NCBI GenBank assembly: GCA_029204225.1
Contig: CM055097.1
Location: 12,404,854 to 12,468,853, forward strand
Length of the DNA stretch: 64,000 nucleotides
Reading direction: 5' to 3'
Source: Diphasiastrum complanatum
Lineage: Eukaryota; Streptophyta; Lycopodiopsida; Lycopodiales; Lycopodiaceae
In this document: positions 1 through 12,098 of the stretch, piece by piece
How the letters are laid out: the number at the start of each line of letters is the position of its first letter
How positions within the stretch are numbered: the stretch's first letter is position 1
Position numbers and translations under genes: made by a program
Notes under the pieces: generated by a model
What the model was told of the DNA's origin: nothing
Database searches by the model: none
Seen by the model: the letters and a program-made list of their open reading frames with translations, nothing else

Positions 1-212
1 TTTTGCTTAAACTTTTTATTCTTTTGTTTGCAATTCAGGATAAATATTAATGAGATAGAGGTTATTTTCATTCCGGTTGTTCTTCATGGTGATGCAACTG
101 ATCATTCATATATGTACGTAAATTTCTTGGAGGCTACAATGGTGAAGAGCGAACTTTGGCTGTTGCTTTAGCAGCTTTCAAGCTCCTCTTCTTCTGGCAG
201 ATGTTTAATCCA

Positions 213-1786
213 CTACCTCATATCCTGATATCTTCTGTTTTCTGCATGAAGATTTGGATAGACTCCAGATGTTGTTGGTATATCGGTTAATGGTATAGAA
301 TTAGCAGGTACTGGATCCACTACTGCTTCTTTCTGCTTCTGTGCTTTGGTGACCACCATCAAGGGTACACTTGATTTATTCTGAGCTACTGGTCTTTGCT
401 TAATTGTTATCAAATTTACAGGTGTTGTAGCTGGTGGTGACTTCGATCTTGCTGGACAGTTTTTATAACAATGCTCATAACCACAGTCACGACAGAATGG
501 TATAAATTTTTCTTTATTTGGACATTCTACAACTCTGTCATTTTCTCCACATGCAAAGCATCCAAGTGGTGCTCTGGTCCAGTTTCTAGAGGCTTGTTGT
601 TGCGCAACAGCATAAATAGCATACTGTTTAGAAGATCCACCTTCTTGATCATTACCATAGTTCCATTGCTCAGCACTTCTGTACGAATCTGGTTCCATCA
701 AATTGGCAGGAGGAGCAGAGTGCTTTGGTGGGGCAGGTAAGGCTAAATGTTCCGGGTATCCAAGAGCAGATTGTCGAGGTCTAGCTACTGGATTTCCTCC
801 ATACTGTGGTTCTCGATATCCCATTTGGACATATTGTTGCTGAATTATCCAAGGATTGAAGTCGCAAAAAGCAGTCTCATAATCAAGCGAATTACACAAA
901 TGGCATACACTGATTTCCATTTGTTTTTTCAATTGAGGACACTCATTCATTGTGTGATTTTCTGTACAAATAGAATACCAAACATTTTCCTTGGTAGAAA
1001 AGGTCTTTGCAAACTTTTCAGGTTCCTTGTTCGCTTTTCCATGGAAATCTTCCAATGCTTTGATCTTTTCATCAAATTGCGACTGCAACTTTTCCATCTG
1101 TTTCTGCTGGTTCTTCCCGAGTTTCTCAAACTCATTGAGCATCATTCCTGCAATAGCGTTGACATTTGGTGATGCAATAGTGGTGGATGTCGTAGTAGTC
1201 TGCCCTGCTATATAAGGCACATACTGATATTTGGCTCATCATCTAAATCTTCATCCTCCTCCCGAATTGTATCGTCCATAGCATTTTGCAAGAGTGCATA
1301 CTCATTATGGCGTTTCAGCACACGTCTGATTTGTTTAGATAAACTTGACGAAAACCAAATAATCATGGCATTTTCGTTAATCAGGTTAGGTTTGCACTCA
1401 GATCTAAGGTGTTTCACCCGTTCAATATAATCTCAAACTATTTTTCGCTTTCCCATTTTAATTCTACTTAAAAGTAGGAAAGGGTCTTCCATAAACTTCC
1501 GAGGTTTGAACCGCGTGATAAGGGCTCATTTAACAACCTCTCTATCAGTACGCTCAGTTTCATCTTGATTATAGTACCAATCTTGTGCTGTGCCTGTTAA
1601 GGCCATTGAAAAAAGCTTAAGTTTATCTTGAGGGAAAATTTTGTCATAGACTTCACAGAATTCAGGATAGATTTGAAGAAATCTAACTGGATCTGTTAAC
1701 CCATTGTATTTGGGTAGATCCAAACGAGGTGCTCTTCTAACAATAATAGGATTGACTTCCTGAGGAGCAGCTCCAGGGGCAGCCAT
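213..1786 (-). pseudogene. Ty3/gypsy gag remnant
   Basis: This is a decayed capsid/nucleocapsid (Gag) reading frame of a Ty3/gypsy retrotransposon, read on the minus strand from about 1786. The N-terminal part (1786-1526) carries the retrotransposon-gag pattern, with 'RLDLPKYNGLTDP' and 'AQDWYYNQDE'. An in-frame TGA follows 'REVVK', and a second TGA lies at 1433-1435. The middle part (1417-1208) contains 'NAMDDTIREEDEDLDD'. The C-terminal part (1220-213) is in another frame and has a Q/K-rich coiled stretch, then cysteine-rich segments resembling zinc knuckles ('CFACGENDRVVEC', 'CRDCGYEHC'). No protease or pol follows in the window. The same gag family recurs at 9270-14091. It is non-functional because of the stops and the frameshift near 1210. 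Confidence 0.85.
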
Positions 1787-2337
1787 CTTTACAAATTCAA
1801 ATCAAGCAGACTGAAATTGGATCTAGATTTTGCAATCAAAACTATCTCAAATCAGATCTGCTAGATCTATTTCACTTTTCAAGAATTTGATTTCTAATCG
1901 ATACTTCTAAAAAATGAAAAACTTCTCAGAATCCAAATCAGAATATATCAGATTTGACACAAATTTTGACAAAGATTTGATTTGGAAAATCAGAACCTAA
2001 AAATAGTACTGGCAAAGGTTCCCTAGCTGAAGGTTGGCTCAGCGTCAACATTTTGGAAAAAAAAACTCTTTGATCAACTTTTCTGACAATTTCTCGGAAA
2101 ATAACCTTCGTCCAACTCTCAGATGCAAGATCTGACACTAATTAAACTAGGGTAAACCCGACGAAGGTTTCTGACACAAGAAAATACAGTTTCTGTAGTT
2201 TGGCGAGGGTAAAAATCAAGATTTTCTATGATTTGGACAAGAAGAATCTTCGCCGAACTCAAAAATAGTATTTTACTATAAATAGAATGTTCTAGAAGAA
2301 TCAAGAGTAATACTGGCAATGGTCCTCACCCATCAGT
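1787..2337 (-). other. probable leader of the gag element, no gene
   Basis: This AT-rich stretch lies upstream, in minus-strand terms, of the gag start at 1786. It would be the untranslated leader and possibly the end of the 5' LTR of that element. Two loosely similar pieces around 2007 and 2308 ('tactggcaa') are visible. I see no primer-binding site that I would defend and no coding region. Confidence 0.35.
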
Positions 2338-2387
2338 GTTGGAGGGTTTGCGGATCCCAAGGCAACCCTAACCCTAGTTAATAGATC

Positions 2388-3752
2388 TGGAGAGAAGCTA
2401 TGGACAAAGAGTATTCCTCTCTGATCAAGAACCAGACATGGTCATTAGTCGAAGCTCCTATTGGCTACAATATCATTGATTGCAAATGGATCTTCAAGAT
2501 CAAATACAATGCCAATGGAGCAATTGATCGAAGGAAGGCAAGACTGGTAGCACGAGGATTCACTCAGATCCCGAACGTCGACTACAACGAAACTTTCAGT
2601 CCAGTAGTCAAACATTCGTTGATCCGAATGCTCATGTCTTATGCTGTAGCTGCCGACCTCGAAGTACATCAACTTGATGTACAAACAGCCTATCTGAATG
2701 GAGTTATACAAGAAGACATCTACATAATCCAGCCCAAAGGATACGTTCTGGAAGGTATGAAGAATCATGTATGTAAACTCCACAAAGCACTTTACGGCTT
2801 GAAACAGTCTGTCAGAGCTTGGTTTCAGAGGATCAACACACTCCTCATCGAACAAGGATCCAAACCAAGCACTGCTACATCTATTCCAACTCAGTGCAAC
2901 AATCATTCAGTATCATCACCTTATATGTGCATGATACGTTGCTTTTCAGCAACAATGCTAATTTGGTCAAGGATTATAAGCAGATGTTGTTTTCAGAGTT
3001 CGACATGACTGATCTGGACGAAAATCACTTTTTTCTGGTCATTCAGATCCACAGAGACAAAGTGAGACAACTGATTTACATCACTTAACAAAGGTATCTT
3101 CACAATGTTCTTAGAAGATACAATCTAATGAATTGTAGGTTAGCTCACTCACCGATGGATCCAGGCCTGCATTTGTCAAAGGACCAATGTCTTTAGACCA
3201 GAGCTCACTTAGCCAATATATGGCCAATCCTGGCATTACCCATTGGAAGGCTCTCATAAGAGTCATGAGGTATATTCGAGCTACCATGGACTAGTGCATC
3301 TTCTATGGAGATGTCAGCAACGACAATCTTCATCAGCTCAGTGAATATTCTAATGCAAGCTGGGGAGGAGATGTAGGCAATCGTAAGTCCACATCTGGAT
3401 TTACATTCTTCTTCAACGATAGTCCTATCTCATGGAACAGTCGTAAGCAAACCTCTATCGCACTTTCTTCTACAGAAGCAGAATACATCGCTGCTTCTCA
3501 ATATATTAAGGAAGCGTTTTAATTGAGAAATTTACTATCAGACATTAATCTGTATCAATACAACCCTACAATTTTATTCTGTGATACTCAGATTGTCTTA
3601 TCGGCCAACCCTAGATTTCACTCTAGGAGTAAGCACATTGAAATTAGATTTCACTACATCAGGGGCGGTTCTCAACAAGGAGGTAAGCATAACGTACTGT
3701 AGAATGCAGGACATGGTTGCAGATATGTTCACAAAAAGCATTAAGTTTTAAT
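2388..3752 (+). pseudogene. Ty1/copia reverse transcriptase-RNase H remnant
   Basis: This is the 3' half of a copia pol gene. The reverse transcriptase starts in frame at 'WREAMDKEYSSLIKNQTW' and runs through 'KARLVARGFTQ', 'LDVQTAYLNG' and 'LHKALYGLKQ' to about 2830. A frameshift follows, and the polymerase box appears as 'YVHD' in place of the usual YVDD, so one catalytic aspartate is lost. RNase H follows in broken frames ('NRKSTSGFTFF', 'LSSTEAEYIAAS'), ending near 'DMFTKSIKF'. Gag, protease and integrase are absent, so the element is truncated at its 5' side where it meets the gypsy sequence near 2338-2388. A polypurine tract and an LTR follow directly. It is a dead copy. Confidence 0.92.
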
Positions 3753-3810
3753 GCACACAACAAATTTTGTGCATTGCTTAGTCTGAAGATCAAGGCATTC
3801 ACGGATCCAT

Positions 3811-3822
3811 ATTAAGGGAGGG
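3811..3822 (+). other. polypurine tract of the copia element
   Basis: The purine-rich string 'attaagggaggg' directly precedes the TGTTGGA start of the LTR. This is the position and composition expected for the plus-strand primer of a copia element. Confidence 0.75.
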
Positions 3823-5067
3823 TGTTGGATTTATCTCTACTACTCTCCTAGATCCCATTTTAATCCGCCTCCATTCATGCTGCATTTTTACTCACGTTGT
3901 TGCACAGTTTGCATATTTACATGTAAAATAAGACAGATGAATAAAACGCGACTGTCTGCATAAATACAAGTAAATTCTCACAAGCGAAGAAAAGGCAAAA
4001 ACACGACACTATGTTTTTACACGTGTTTTGGGACAGGCGAAAAAGATGACATTGCCTTACGAAATGCCAAAGGTGCCCTAGGAAAAGCAAAGGCATCCTG
4101 TAAATCAAATCCTAAGGCATTTCATCAGAGTGACGCATTTTTCGCATCTTCACCAACGTTCATTTCAGCAAAGGCTGATGTCACGACCCTTTTCACGCTC
4201 ACCCCATGCAATTGTGATAACAAACTTGACAACGACAGCAGCCACCCACGATCTCCCACAAACAGCACATCCACTTTGTACTTTCTTCATTTGCACACCT
4301 ATAACATTGTGTATATATATTGAATACCACTTGCGTATTCAATGATTAAGAGATCGTGAATGATAAAGTGTGTGTAAAATAATAGCATCAGAAGCTTATC
4401 AGAGATAGACGAAGTAGATGCCTTGTGCATTGATTCTTTATTGTTAGTAATAGGTTCATTCCTTTTACAGATTGAATTAGCTTTGTAGAGCCACGCGGTT
4501 TTGTCCGCTATTGTCTTGTGCTCTACCACATTATTGACATGTATATTTTGCTATACTTAATCTGATAACAGCTCTTTCGTTCTGCATTCAGATTTGTGTC
4601 AATATTGCTATGCTTATTTTTCATTCTGTCTGACTTTCTTGTTGCTCAATCTGGTAATCTGTTCTTAGCAAGTCAGTATTAGTCTAGTTGTTGACGACTA
4701 ATATTTAGTCTTGTCTTTCGCGAATCATTCACGACTGATTATCAGTCGAGCTCAATCTAGCTCTTCGCAAATCATTCGCGACTAATAATTTGTCTAGCTG
4801 TTCGTGACAAATTATTCTTTCGGTGTCTTATTAATGTTTGGCTACGTAATCAGAACGACCGTGATTCCTATCACTAACGTTTTGTTCGTTTCTGATAGGC
4901 GTAGTCATGCTTAGAGAAAGAGTAATATAGCTCATTCCCCTGCGCACGAACACTTTCTGTTCGGGTTTGTTTCTCATTCGAGTTTCGAGTTCGCTTCTTT
5001 TTCGTGTTCATTTTCTTTTCAGAGCTATTTTCGTTTCTCACACACGACACACTCTCTTTCTCCAACA
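3823..5067 (+). repeat. 3' LTR of the copia element
   Basis: The repeat starts TGTTGGA right after the polypurine tract and ends TCCAACA, a perfect 7-base terminal inverted repeat with the canonical TG...CA ends. That gives 1,245 bases. A TATA-like run 'tatatatat' lies near 4311-4320. The second half has repeated 'cgcgactaa'-type words around 4700-4810. There is no matching 5' LTR in the window, so the length rests on the terminal inverted repeat alone. Confidence 0.7.
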
Positions 5068-8000
5068 CACCCTTTTAGAGAGAGAAAATGACCTAAACTA
5101 GTTCCTTATGGCAGCCCCCCAACTAAGGAATGTCCTAGGTTAGCTCTCTAAGATGTCCCCCAACTAGAGAGTATTCTAAATTAACCTAACCCTAATGACC
5201 ACTAAGGCTCGCCCAACTAGTGATTTCCTAATTTATCCCTAAGTAATCCTAACTAACTCCCACAAGGGAAGGAATGATGAGTGCATAAGAGAAATAATCC
5301 CATAATAACAAGCACAATAACATAAAACCAAGTGAGGAAAGCTTGGTGGGGCTTGAGCACCTACCACCAAGTATTCTATCCACAAGTGGGAACACAAGTT
5401 ATGCAAGAATAGATTAGTTCTATTAAAGCTTGGGCTTATACAAGTGTTACCTAATGCCTCCAAATCCACTTCTATATATACAATGAGTGGTAGGCCGATA
5501 TGCTTAGATGCTTATGGGATACTCCCAAAGCTTATTGGTAAGCTATTCTAAGAAGTGACTTCTTGTATGAAGTTCACTTAACAAAATAAACTTAGAACTT
5601 CTAAACATAGAAATAACTTTCAACTTAGACTTTCTAAGTTTAAAGTATTACAAATATTTCATGGTAATAGTTAAACTTAAATGGAAGAGGGTCTAAGTCT
5701 AAGGTTCCTAAGCATTATTGCTTATAAAATTAAGTTTACTTGTGGACTTACAAGTGTGGGACTTACAAAACACATGCCATAGTAACTCTTCTAATGTCGC
5801 CATTAAATACAAGGTATTCCTTGGGGCTAACATTATTCCCCTCGTTTATAGCATTGGCGGTCCCACGCCAATGAGGTCACAATAAGGTGCGGCAGGCTTT
5901 TTAAGTAGTTGCATGCTTTGTTGGGTGTTGTCGCATAATGCCCTGAGGGTAAGCTTCCAAAATTGTTGAACAGCTCGGTGAAATTTGCAGAATCTTGGAG
6001 CTGGTTTGTCGAGATCATTTTCATTTGCTTCCTTGGATCATCCATTAGATAGTTTGCACGAGCTAGATTATCTTAGAAAATAAGAAGGGTGACAATATTA
6101 ACACTAAGAGATGAATGACAAGGAAGTGAAAAACTTATGATAGTTGGCAGTGGTCTTCTGAGGTCACCTGCTGCACCATCCTTTCTACTACACCATTACT
6201 TCTGTGAGCTGGTTGCCTTGAAGATTTTGTCTTCTTGTTGGAGCGCGGCTTCTAAATTACGTTGCGGATACATTTGCAGGATCGATGAAGATTTATTGTG
6301 GAACCAAATGCTTCCCATAGCACTTCAAATGACCAAATTAAAGCACGTTTAGCACATCCATTAATGATGATGAACACTTGAAGTATGGGTGTGAAAATGG
6401 AAGAAGGTAAGGCTTCAAGCTTATTTATGTAGGGGAAGGTGGAGGAGGTGAAACGTGGTAGGGATAGTGGGGTGTATTGTATTGCTTCCTAATTTTGTCA
6501 TAGTATAATCATTGCTCATAGTGCATGTCTCCAATGAAATAACCTTTGCTTGCATTTGAAATATCATCTCATAATTGACAATATGGTTGTTTGGCCCTTG
6601 ATTGTCTGATGTGGATATTCCTCTGTATGTTGGCACGGATTCCAAGCTTTTATTGCTTCAGTGCTGGGTGTACAAGAATTTTGTATCACTTACGTAAAAC
6701 CAATTGCTTATTCTTGTGATATGGGTGGGATGAGATCCTTCCATCTTGTTGGGAAGATGGATCTTAGTCTTGTGATCTTCTGAGATCTAGTTAAATATTT
6801 GCAATAAGGTCCTCGACCGTTTCGGATCTAGGTTGAATGTTGAAGTCATTTGCATGAGCTAGAGAAATGTGTACAAAGGACAACATTGTGAACATCATTT
6901 CCATTTGAATTTCAATTTTCTGGGGAGTTCTTCTTACAATTTACCTCCGAGAAGGAACTCCTCCACCCTCCTATCTAATGAATATACTTGTAGAACTTGA
7001 AGATAGATAGAGCAAGTTTTGGTGATCAGTGGATTGTGATATCTTTTGAAGTCCAATAGAGAATCCGTCGTGGAAAAAGATCATAGATTGCTTTTGATCT
7101 TGGTTGATTGTATTGCATTTATGTGCATGAGCTTAGCAAGGAGGAAGCCCATAATTACTTGACTGGCGTTGAGATTGCCTCCGAACTGATGTTTATTGTT
7201 TGGTGGTGGAGTGGTGATTGTTTAGCTGGAAAAGCGTTTATCTGGAATTGTTTTCGTAAGCTCGACTGCTCACCTGCTATTTTCCTTGAGCAATCATTTG
7301 AGGCCCGCCATCTTCAAGGTCTCTTGGTGCTTCTTTTCTTTCCGATCCTTGAGATCCATCCTTTTTCTCGCTAGCTGGCTCCCAATTGATTCAAATGCTA
7401 GCCATCTTCTTTTACAGCCATAAGGCATGGGTCCAAGTGCTTTCTCATTTCATTAATGAGCCTGTTCTATTCCCAGGACTCAATCAACAGGGCATATTTT
7501 GTCGATGTGATTGTCCCTCCATAGTATAGCCTTGCCATTGGTAGGTGACCTTCTTCCGTTTGCAATGGCTGGTTCACATTCAGCTCCAATGAGCCCATCT
7601 CTTTATTTCAATAGCCATGGAGCTCCAATAGATAAGTTGTGTTCACAAGCTCTGACTGCTGGATTGGCTGATTCCTATGAGTGGACCCGCATATATTCTT
7701 GCAGCTGATTCCTATGAGTGGACCCGCATATATTCTTGCAGCATGTCTTTGTCGACCATTAAACATAATTAAGCATAACTCTCTCCACGTTGGTTGTGGG
7801 CTTAGCGCTTGGACTAGTTGCTTTCTCTTCTATACTATGATGGGTCTATCTCTTCCAAGGCTCTATACTTTTCTGAAACTCTTTTGATTGCTCTTTGGGA
7901 GAGGGGTCTTCCACTTTTATTTGACTTTTGGGCAACCAATATGGATTCTTTATGTATGCTTCGAAGCTTTTGTTCTCCTTGCCCTAGTCTCCTTTTCTTG

Positions 8001-9269
8001 CCTTGTCCTTTAGCTCAAAGTTGGATAGCAATCCTTCTACTCCCTGTACACCTTGTGGCTTCACTTGTTGTCGACTTTTGGAGTTGCTGCCTTTTCGTCT
8101 TTTGGCATTGTGGCAGCTTCTGGTGATGCAGTGGCAGGATCTTCTATAAAGGGCTTGGGCTTGAATATGGTGGGCCCAACCCCTTCTTCCCTTTCCTTAG
8201 CATTGTGTCTGCCAATGGTGTGAAGAGATTCTTCTTTGTTGGGAAGTCGGATTCCTCCTCTAGTGGATGGTTGCAGTCTGTTTGTCAGCTTCACTAGTAC
8301 TGGTGGAAGGCATTGTTGGCGTTGACATCTCGAGACTGCTTCTGGTCCGATGGAATGGCTGGTGAAGTCATCTGCTTAATAAGTAATAGTGTTTGTTGAT
8401 ACTTCAATGTAAAGATTTGAGCAGAAACATTAAGAGGTCCTACCCATAATAATGCTACATAAAGAAACACACTAAAATCAAACGACATTGCATGAACAAA
8501 CAGGCAAGCAACAAACAACATAGTGGACGGTGCGAGAAGGAATAAAAAGGTGTAGCCATACACAGAGAGGATTTATAATATTTCTATGCGTTTTCTTTAC
8601 AAAAGTAGTGTGAAATGGCACAAGGCCATGGAAACATGAATGCAAGGATATAAAACGAGAATGCAAGTGTCATTCATATAGCATGCGAAAACAACAACAT
8701 CAATATCAAGTCACGACAATAGGATAGTTTGTCATCTAGATTCAAAACTACTAGTTCATGACATTAGAGAATATGTACCTAGAGACACTATGATATGAAG
8801 GGGAAAAGCTTTAGAGGTTGGGATTCTAGCATTATCACTTGATTATAGCTTATTAACAATGCAGTTGGATCCCTAGGTCAGATAGTCCTTGGTGATGCTA
8901 TACAACCATGTCCAGTGGTAGGGATCATTTAACTTATTCCGATGTGTCAAAAGATAAGCTTCAAGAGCAACACATGTTATTCTTCATGGTGAATAGGTCA
9001 GAGTCATCCATGCATTTTGACTGATAGTAATATGGTGACTCTCTACAACAGGTTGTTGTTGGAAGGACTATGGAAATGCGAAGCTCTGGTTGAGGATGAG
9101 AATATCTCATAGGATGATTTCCAAACCAGGAGGTCACAATATTATCCCTCTCTTTTATTGGATTGGCAGTCCCATGCCAATGACTGCTGCACATTAGCAG
9201 GGTTTGTCGTCGTCGGTGTCCTTGTGGAGTATGGACATGGCCCTCACCAAGAGTAATCCCTCCTAACGG
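5068..9269. other. intergenic, no gene recognised
   Basis: No reading frame here looks like a gene or a known transposon domain. What stands out is a 37-base tandem duplication (7668-7741) and two diverged copies, in the same orientation, of a short block with a small hairpin (about 5826-5870 and 9128-9185, around 'GTCCCA.GCCAATG'). On the minus strand, 8350-7960 is rich in K/E/P/S codons and could be a worn gag-like region, but nothing in it is diagnostic. Confidence 0.5.
7668..7741. repeat. 37-bp perfect tandem duplication
   Basis: The 37-base unit beginning 'ctgattcctatgagtgg' and ending 'attcttgcag' occurs twice in direct succession (7668-7704 and 7705-7741) with no mismatch, which points to a recent slippage or repair event. 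Confidence 0.95.
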
Positions 9270-9521
9270 ATGAGCACCTAGGCTTGATTTTCCTTGGTAT
9301 GATGATACGACTGATCCAACACTCTATCTCCAAGTCTATGAGAAAGCTTGTGAGGTCTACGGAGAAACGACCCCCGAAGAGAAACTCGGATTATTTAGTA
9401 TGACTTTTACCGATGTGGCTCGAGAATGATACTTTAACCTAGAGTGCCATGGGCGTAATGAGTGGGAATCTCTTAAGGATTCATTCACAAAGTGATTGAA
9501 ATCATTGAGATTCCTAGAAAG
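9270..9521 (+). pseudogene. Ty3/gypsy gag remnant, left part
   Basis: This gag fragment on the plus strand reads 'TDPTLYLQVYEKACEVYG', 'EEKLGLFSMTFTDVA', a stop, then 'ECHGRNEWESLKDSFTK' and another stop. It is closely related to the gag at 1526-1786, which has 'PEFCEVYDKIFPQDKLKLFSMALTG' at the same place. The frame is interrupted at 9521 by the copia insertion and resumes at 13798. The last five bases (9517-9521, gaaag) are one copy of the target duplication. Confidence 0.8.
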
Positions 9522-10360
9522 TGTCGCAGGAGCTCGTGCGTGGGACTGATTCATGTTCGTCCCCACTTCGTCTTCTTTATCGCGAACAATTTTCTGTCTT
9601 TTAATTTTCTTTTGTGCAGAAGCCCTCACAGGATCCCAGACACTCGATTACGCTTCACAGAACATATTCTATTCTAGCAATCATGATACACAACACAAGA
9701 CAAGATGCACAAAAATAGAGTAACTGAATTATCAGTTTTAGTTTAGAGTGAATTTGTCAGTGTCTCGGTCTTTGGCGGAATGACATTCTACTCTTTCGTT
9801 GTGTTTTGCTCGTTGGCAGACTTTCATGCATAGCTCTGGTGTCTTTACTTTCTTACTCTATTCGCTATGTCTCTCTTTGTCTCTTACAGATCTCTATATT
9901 CACATATTCTATTATGATCCAGAGAGGATCGTTTATACCTCCACTATGTGGAGTTTACAAGATAGCTAAACAGCGAATCACATGACTAGTTAACGCTAAT
10001 CAACTAGTTAGTTAGTCTTCGTCGTTGCTACTCGTTTCAGCTGGGCGTGAAGCCCGTTGAGCTGCCAGCTGGTAGCGCGAAAGATTTTTCTTTGTCTGTT
10101 TCGTAATCTCTCATTTGTTTTCGTTCTTTTCATTTCTTTTTGTAGTTTTTGTTTCGCGTCCCTTTTGCGGTTTGCGAACCTGGAGGTGTGTTTGCGATTC
10201 ACGATTGATTCACAAATCGTTTTTGCTTCGAGTCAAAGACACATTGACTATCGCGAATTGTTCTCATTTGAGTCAAAGTCATGTTGACTATCGCGAATTA
10301 TTCAACCTTCGTGTCTTGTTCGTGCTGTGACAAAGTTGTAAGAGTTCACCATTTCTGACA
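9522..10360 (-). repeat. 3' LTR of the nested copia element
   Basis: This 839-base LTR reads TGTCAG...GCGACA on the minus strand. It matches 12099-13792 along its length once the nested insertion there is removed, with scattered substitutions between the two. It contains two copies of an inverted TTGAC pair (10232-10248 and 10272-10288). Confidence 0.95.
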
Positions 10361-10377
10361 CTCCTTCTTGAACCTTG
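10361..10377 (-). other. polypurine tract
   Basis: On the minus strand the sequence 'caaggttcaagaaggag' abuts the 3' LTR start TGTCAG. This is the expected plus-strand primer site. Confidence 0.7.
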
Positions 10378-10841
10378 CATCTTTGTTCGTTTAATCCAAT
10401 TGTCTCTCTGTGCTTGGTAAAGAGTGGCTTGTCGAGCCATTTCGTAAGGAGATCTACAATCATATTTTTTGATTTTATGAACTGCACCTAGAGCTCTCCT
10501 TTCGAGATCAAATCTTGAATATGATGGTACTTAAGAGGAATGTGCTTTGTCTTTGAATGAAAGACAGGATCCTAGGACAGATAGATGGCACTCTGAGAGT
10601 CCATCATCATCGTGCTTGGCCCCTCTTGTGGTATCCCGATTGCCTCCAATATCATTTGCAGCCACAGTACCTCTTTCGCCACTTTCGAGGCTGCGACATA
10701 CTCAGCTTCGCAAGAGGATTGACCTACCAAGGTTTGTTTTTTGGATATCCAGCTGATTGAAGCTTCGCACGCTATCGTACATCCTCCAATAATGGACTTG
10801 CTGTCATCTTTGCAGCTCACCCAGCTCGCATCATACGACAA
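10378..10841 (-). pseudogene. copia RNase H fragment
   Basis: This is the carboxy-terminal part of a copia pol. It shows 'YDASWVSCKDDSKSIIGGC', then 'QSSCEAEYVAASKVAKEVLW' and 'MDSQSAIYLS', and after a frameshift 'VDLLTKWLDKPLFTKHR'. These are the D/E-containing RNase H blocks and the LLTK tail typical of copia. The reverse transcriptase that should precede it is missing: the fragment follows directly on protease sequence. Confidence 0.88.
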
Positions 10842-10844
10842 GTG

Positions 10845-11311
10845 TTGCCGTCGAACAAAACTTGAATGCCTAGATCTGCCATCTTGGAGACAGATAGCAG
10901 ATCTTTTCTGAGTGAGGGCACATAGAGTGCTCCAAGTAGCTCTGCTTAGCCTGACAGTGTTTGTAGCTATAGAGATCCAATGCCCTTGACATCGTGTCTG
11001 CTTCCATCGCCTAGAATCACCGCTCTGTTGTTTTCGAGTTCGCGAAAGTTGATCAAGATCTTCTTGTTGCAGGTTATGTGAGATGTTGCTCCTGAATCGA
11101 TGACCACATCATAGTCATGTTCGGAGTAGCTTGTCGAAGCTTTGTCGAGTATCGTGAAGGCTTCGTCACCTCTTTCTGCATCTTTAGATGATTCTGCAAC
11201 GTTTGTCTTTTCAGCTTTTTTTTTTTTCTTTTTGGGTTGAATCTGCAGTCGTATGCAGAATGCCCTTTCTTCTTGTAGTGCATGCAAGGTATTGCTGGAT
11301 TGAACCATCAT
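10845..11311 (-). pseudogene. copia aspartic protease
   Basis: The protease active-site motif DSGATSH is visible in 'DVVIDSGATSHITCNKK', followed by 'GDGSRHDVKGIGSL'. A stop and frame change occur near 10966, then 'LYVPSLRKDLLSVSKMADL' continues to about 10855. The active-site aspartate is present. In an intact element a GAG-pre-integrase domain would follow here, but the frame runs into RNase H instead. Confidence 0.88.
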
Positions 11312-12033
11312 TTGTTGGCTGTATGGCCTGGTTTGTGGCAGTGATTGCAGGAAGAAGATTGTTGATTCGAGGACTTCGACTTCTTGAATCTTGGCTTGTT
11401 TTTGTTCTTCTTCTTTCTTTTTGTGAAGAGAGCCTTCTCTTGATCACTGCTTTCCTCTCCTTCATCTCTCATCAGTCTCTCATCAGCGACAAGACTGACT
11501 GCTTTGTCAAATGTCATATCTAGTAGACTCAGTATGAGCATTCTCAGCGGCTGATAGGACCTCGGTAGAGATTTCATGAAGTACATCAGCTGCTGTGGTG
11601 CTGGGACCTGGTGCTCCTGTCCTGATGCAGCGAGTTGAGCGAAGGTCTTTTTGATCTTCTCAATGTGCTGATTCAACTGGTTGCCATCCCACCGTATTGA
11701 TTGCAGCTAATTGTGATGGCGCATGACTGAAGCTGCAGTCCTCACTTCATACTTCTGCTTTAATCTTTCCCATGCTGCATGGCTGCTTTTGCAGTCTTCA
11801 ATCTGCATGAGTAGATCTTCATTTATGGACAAAACGATGACCGCCATTGCGCGCCCATCCTTTCTGATCCATTCAGCTCTCCTCGGGTCTCTCTCTGGAG
11901 GCTGCACCTCTGAGAGCTTGGTCACCGACCAGATGCCTTCGCCCATCAGGAGTGTTTTGATTTTGGATGTCCAGATTCTGTAATTTGCGCCATCGAGACT
12001 GATTGCTACTCTGGTCTGGATTGTCGTAGCCAT
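11311..12033 (-). pseudogene. copia gag (UBN2-type) with zinc knuckle
   Basis: Capsid/nucleocapsid region of the nested copia element. The start 'MATTIQTRVAISLDGANY' matches the usual copia gag opening, followed by 'WTSKIKTLLMGEGIW' and 'AAWERLKQKYEVRTAASVM'. A break near 11700 is followed by 'LMYFMKSLPRSYQPL', a K/R-rich linker and the zinc knuckle 'CNHCHKPGHTANK'. Two short frame interruptions separate the pieces. The leader (12034-12083) and primer-binding site lie just upstream. Confidence 0.88.
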
Positions 12034-12083
12034 ATTGTGTTGTCTGGAAGAATTACTGTTGGGATATTAGTAGTGACTACCTG

Positions 12084-12098
12084 TTGGCTCTGATACCA
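12084..12098 (-). other. primer-binding site (initiator Met tRNA type)
   Basis: On the minus strand, TGGTATCAGAGCCAA immediately follows the LTR end CGCGACA. TGGTATCAGAGC is complementary to the 3' end of plant initiator methionine tRNA, the standard copia primer. Confidence 0.9.

Noticed and set aside
747-1215. Plus-strand open frames over 747-1215
   Set aside because: Shadows of the minus-strand gag, which has zinc-knuckle and gag motifs.
2445-2906. 153-residue minus-strand frame
   Set aside because: Antisense of copia reverse transcriptase.
7108-8126. Several 60-100-residue plus-strand frames
   Set aside because: Overlapping, Leu/Phe/Ser-rich, no domain, and partly created by a tandem duplication.
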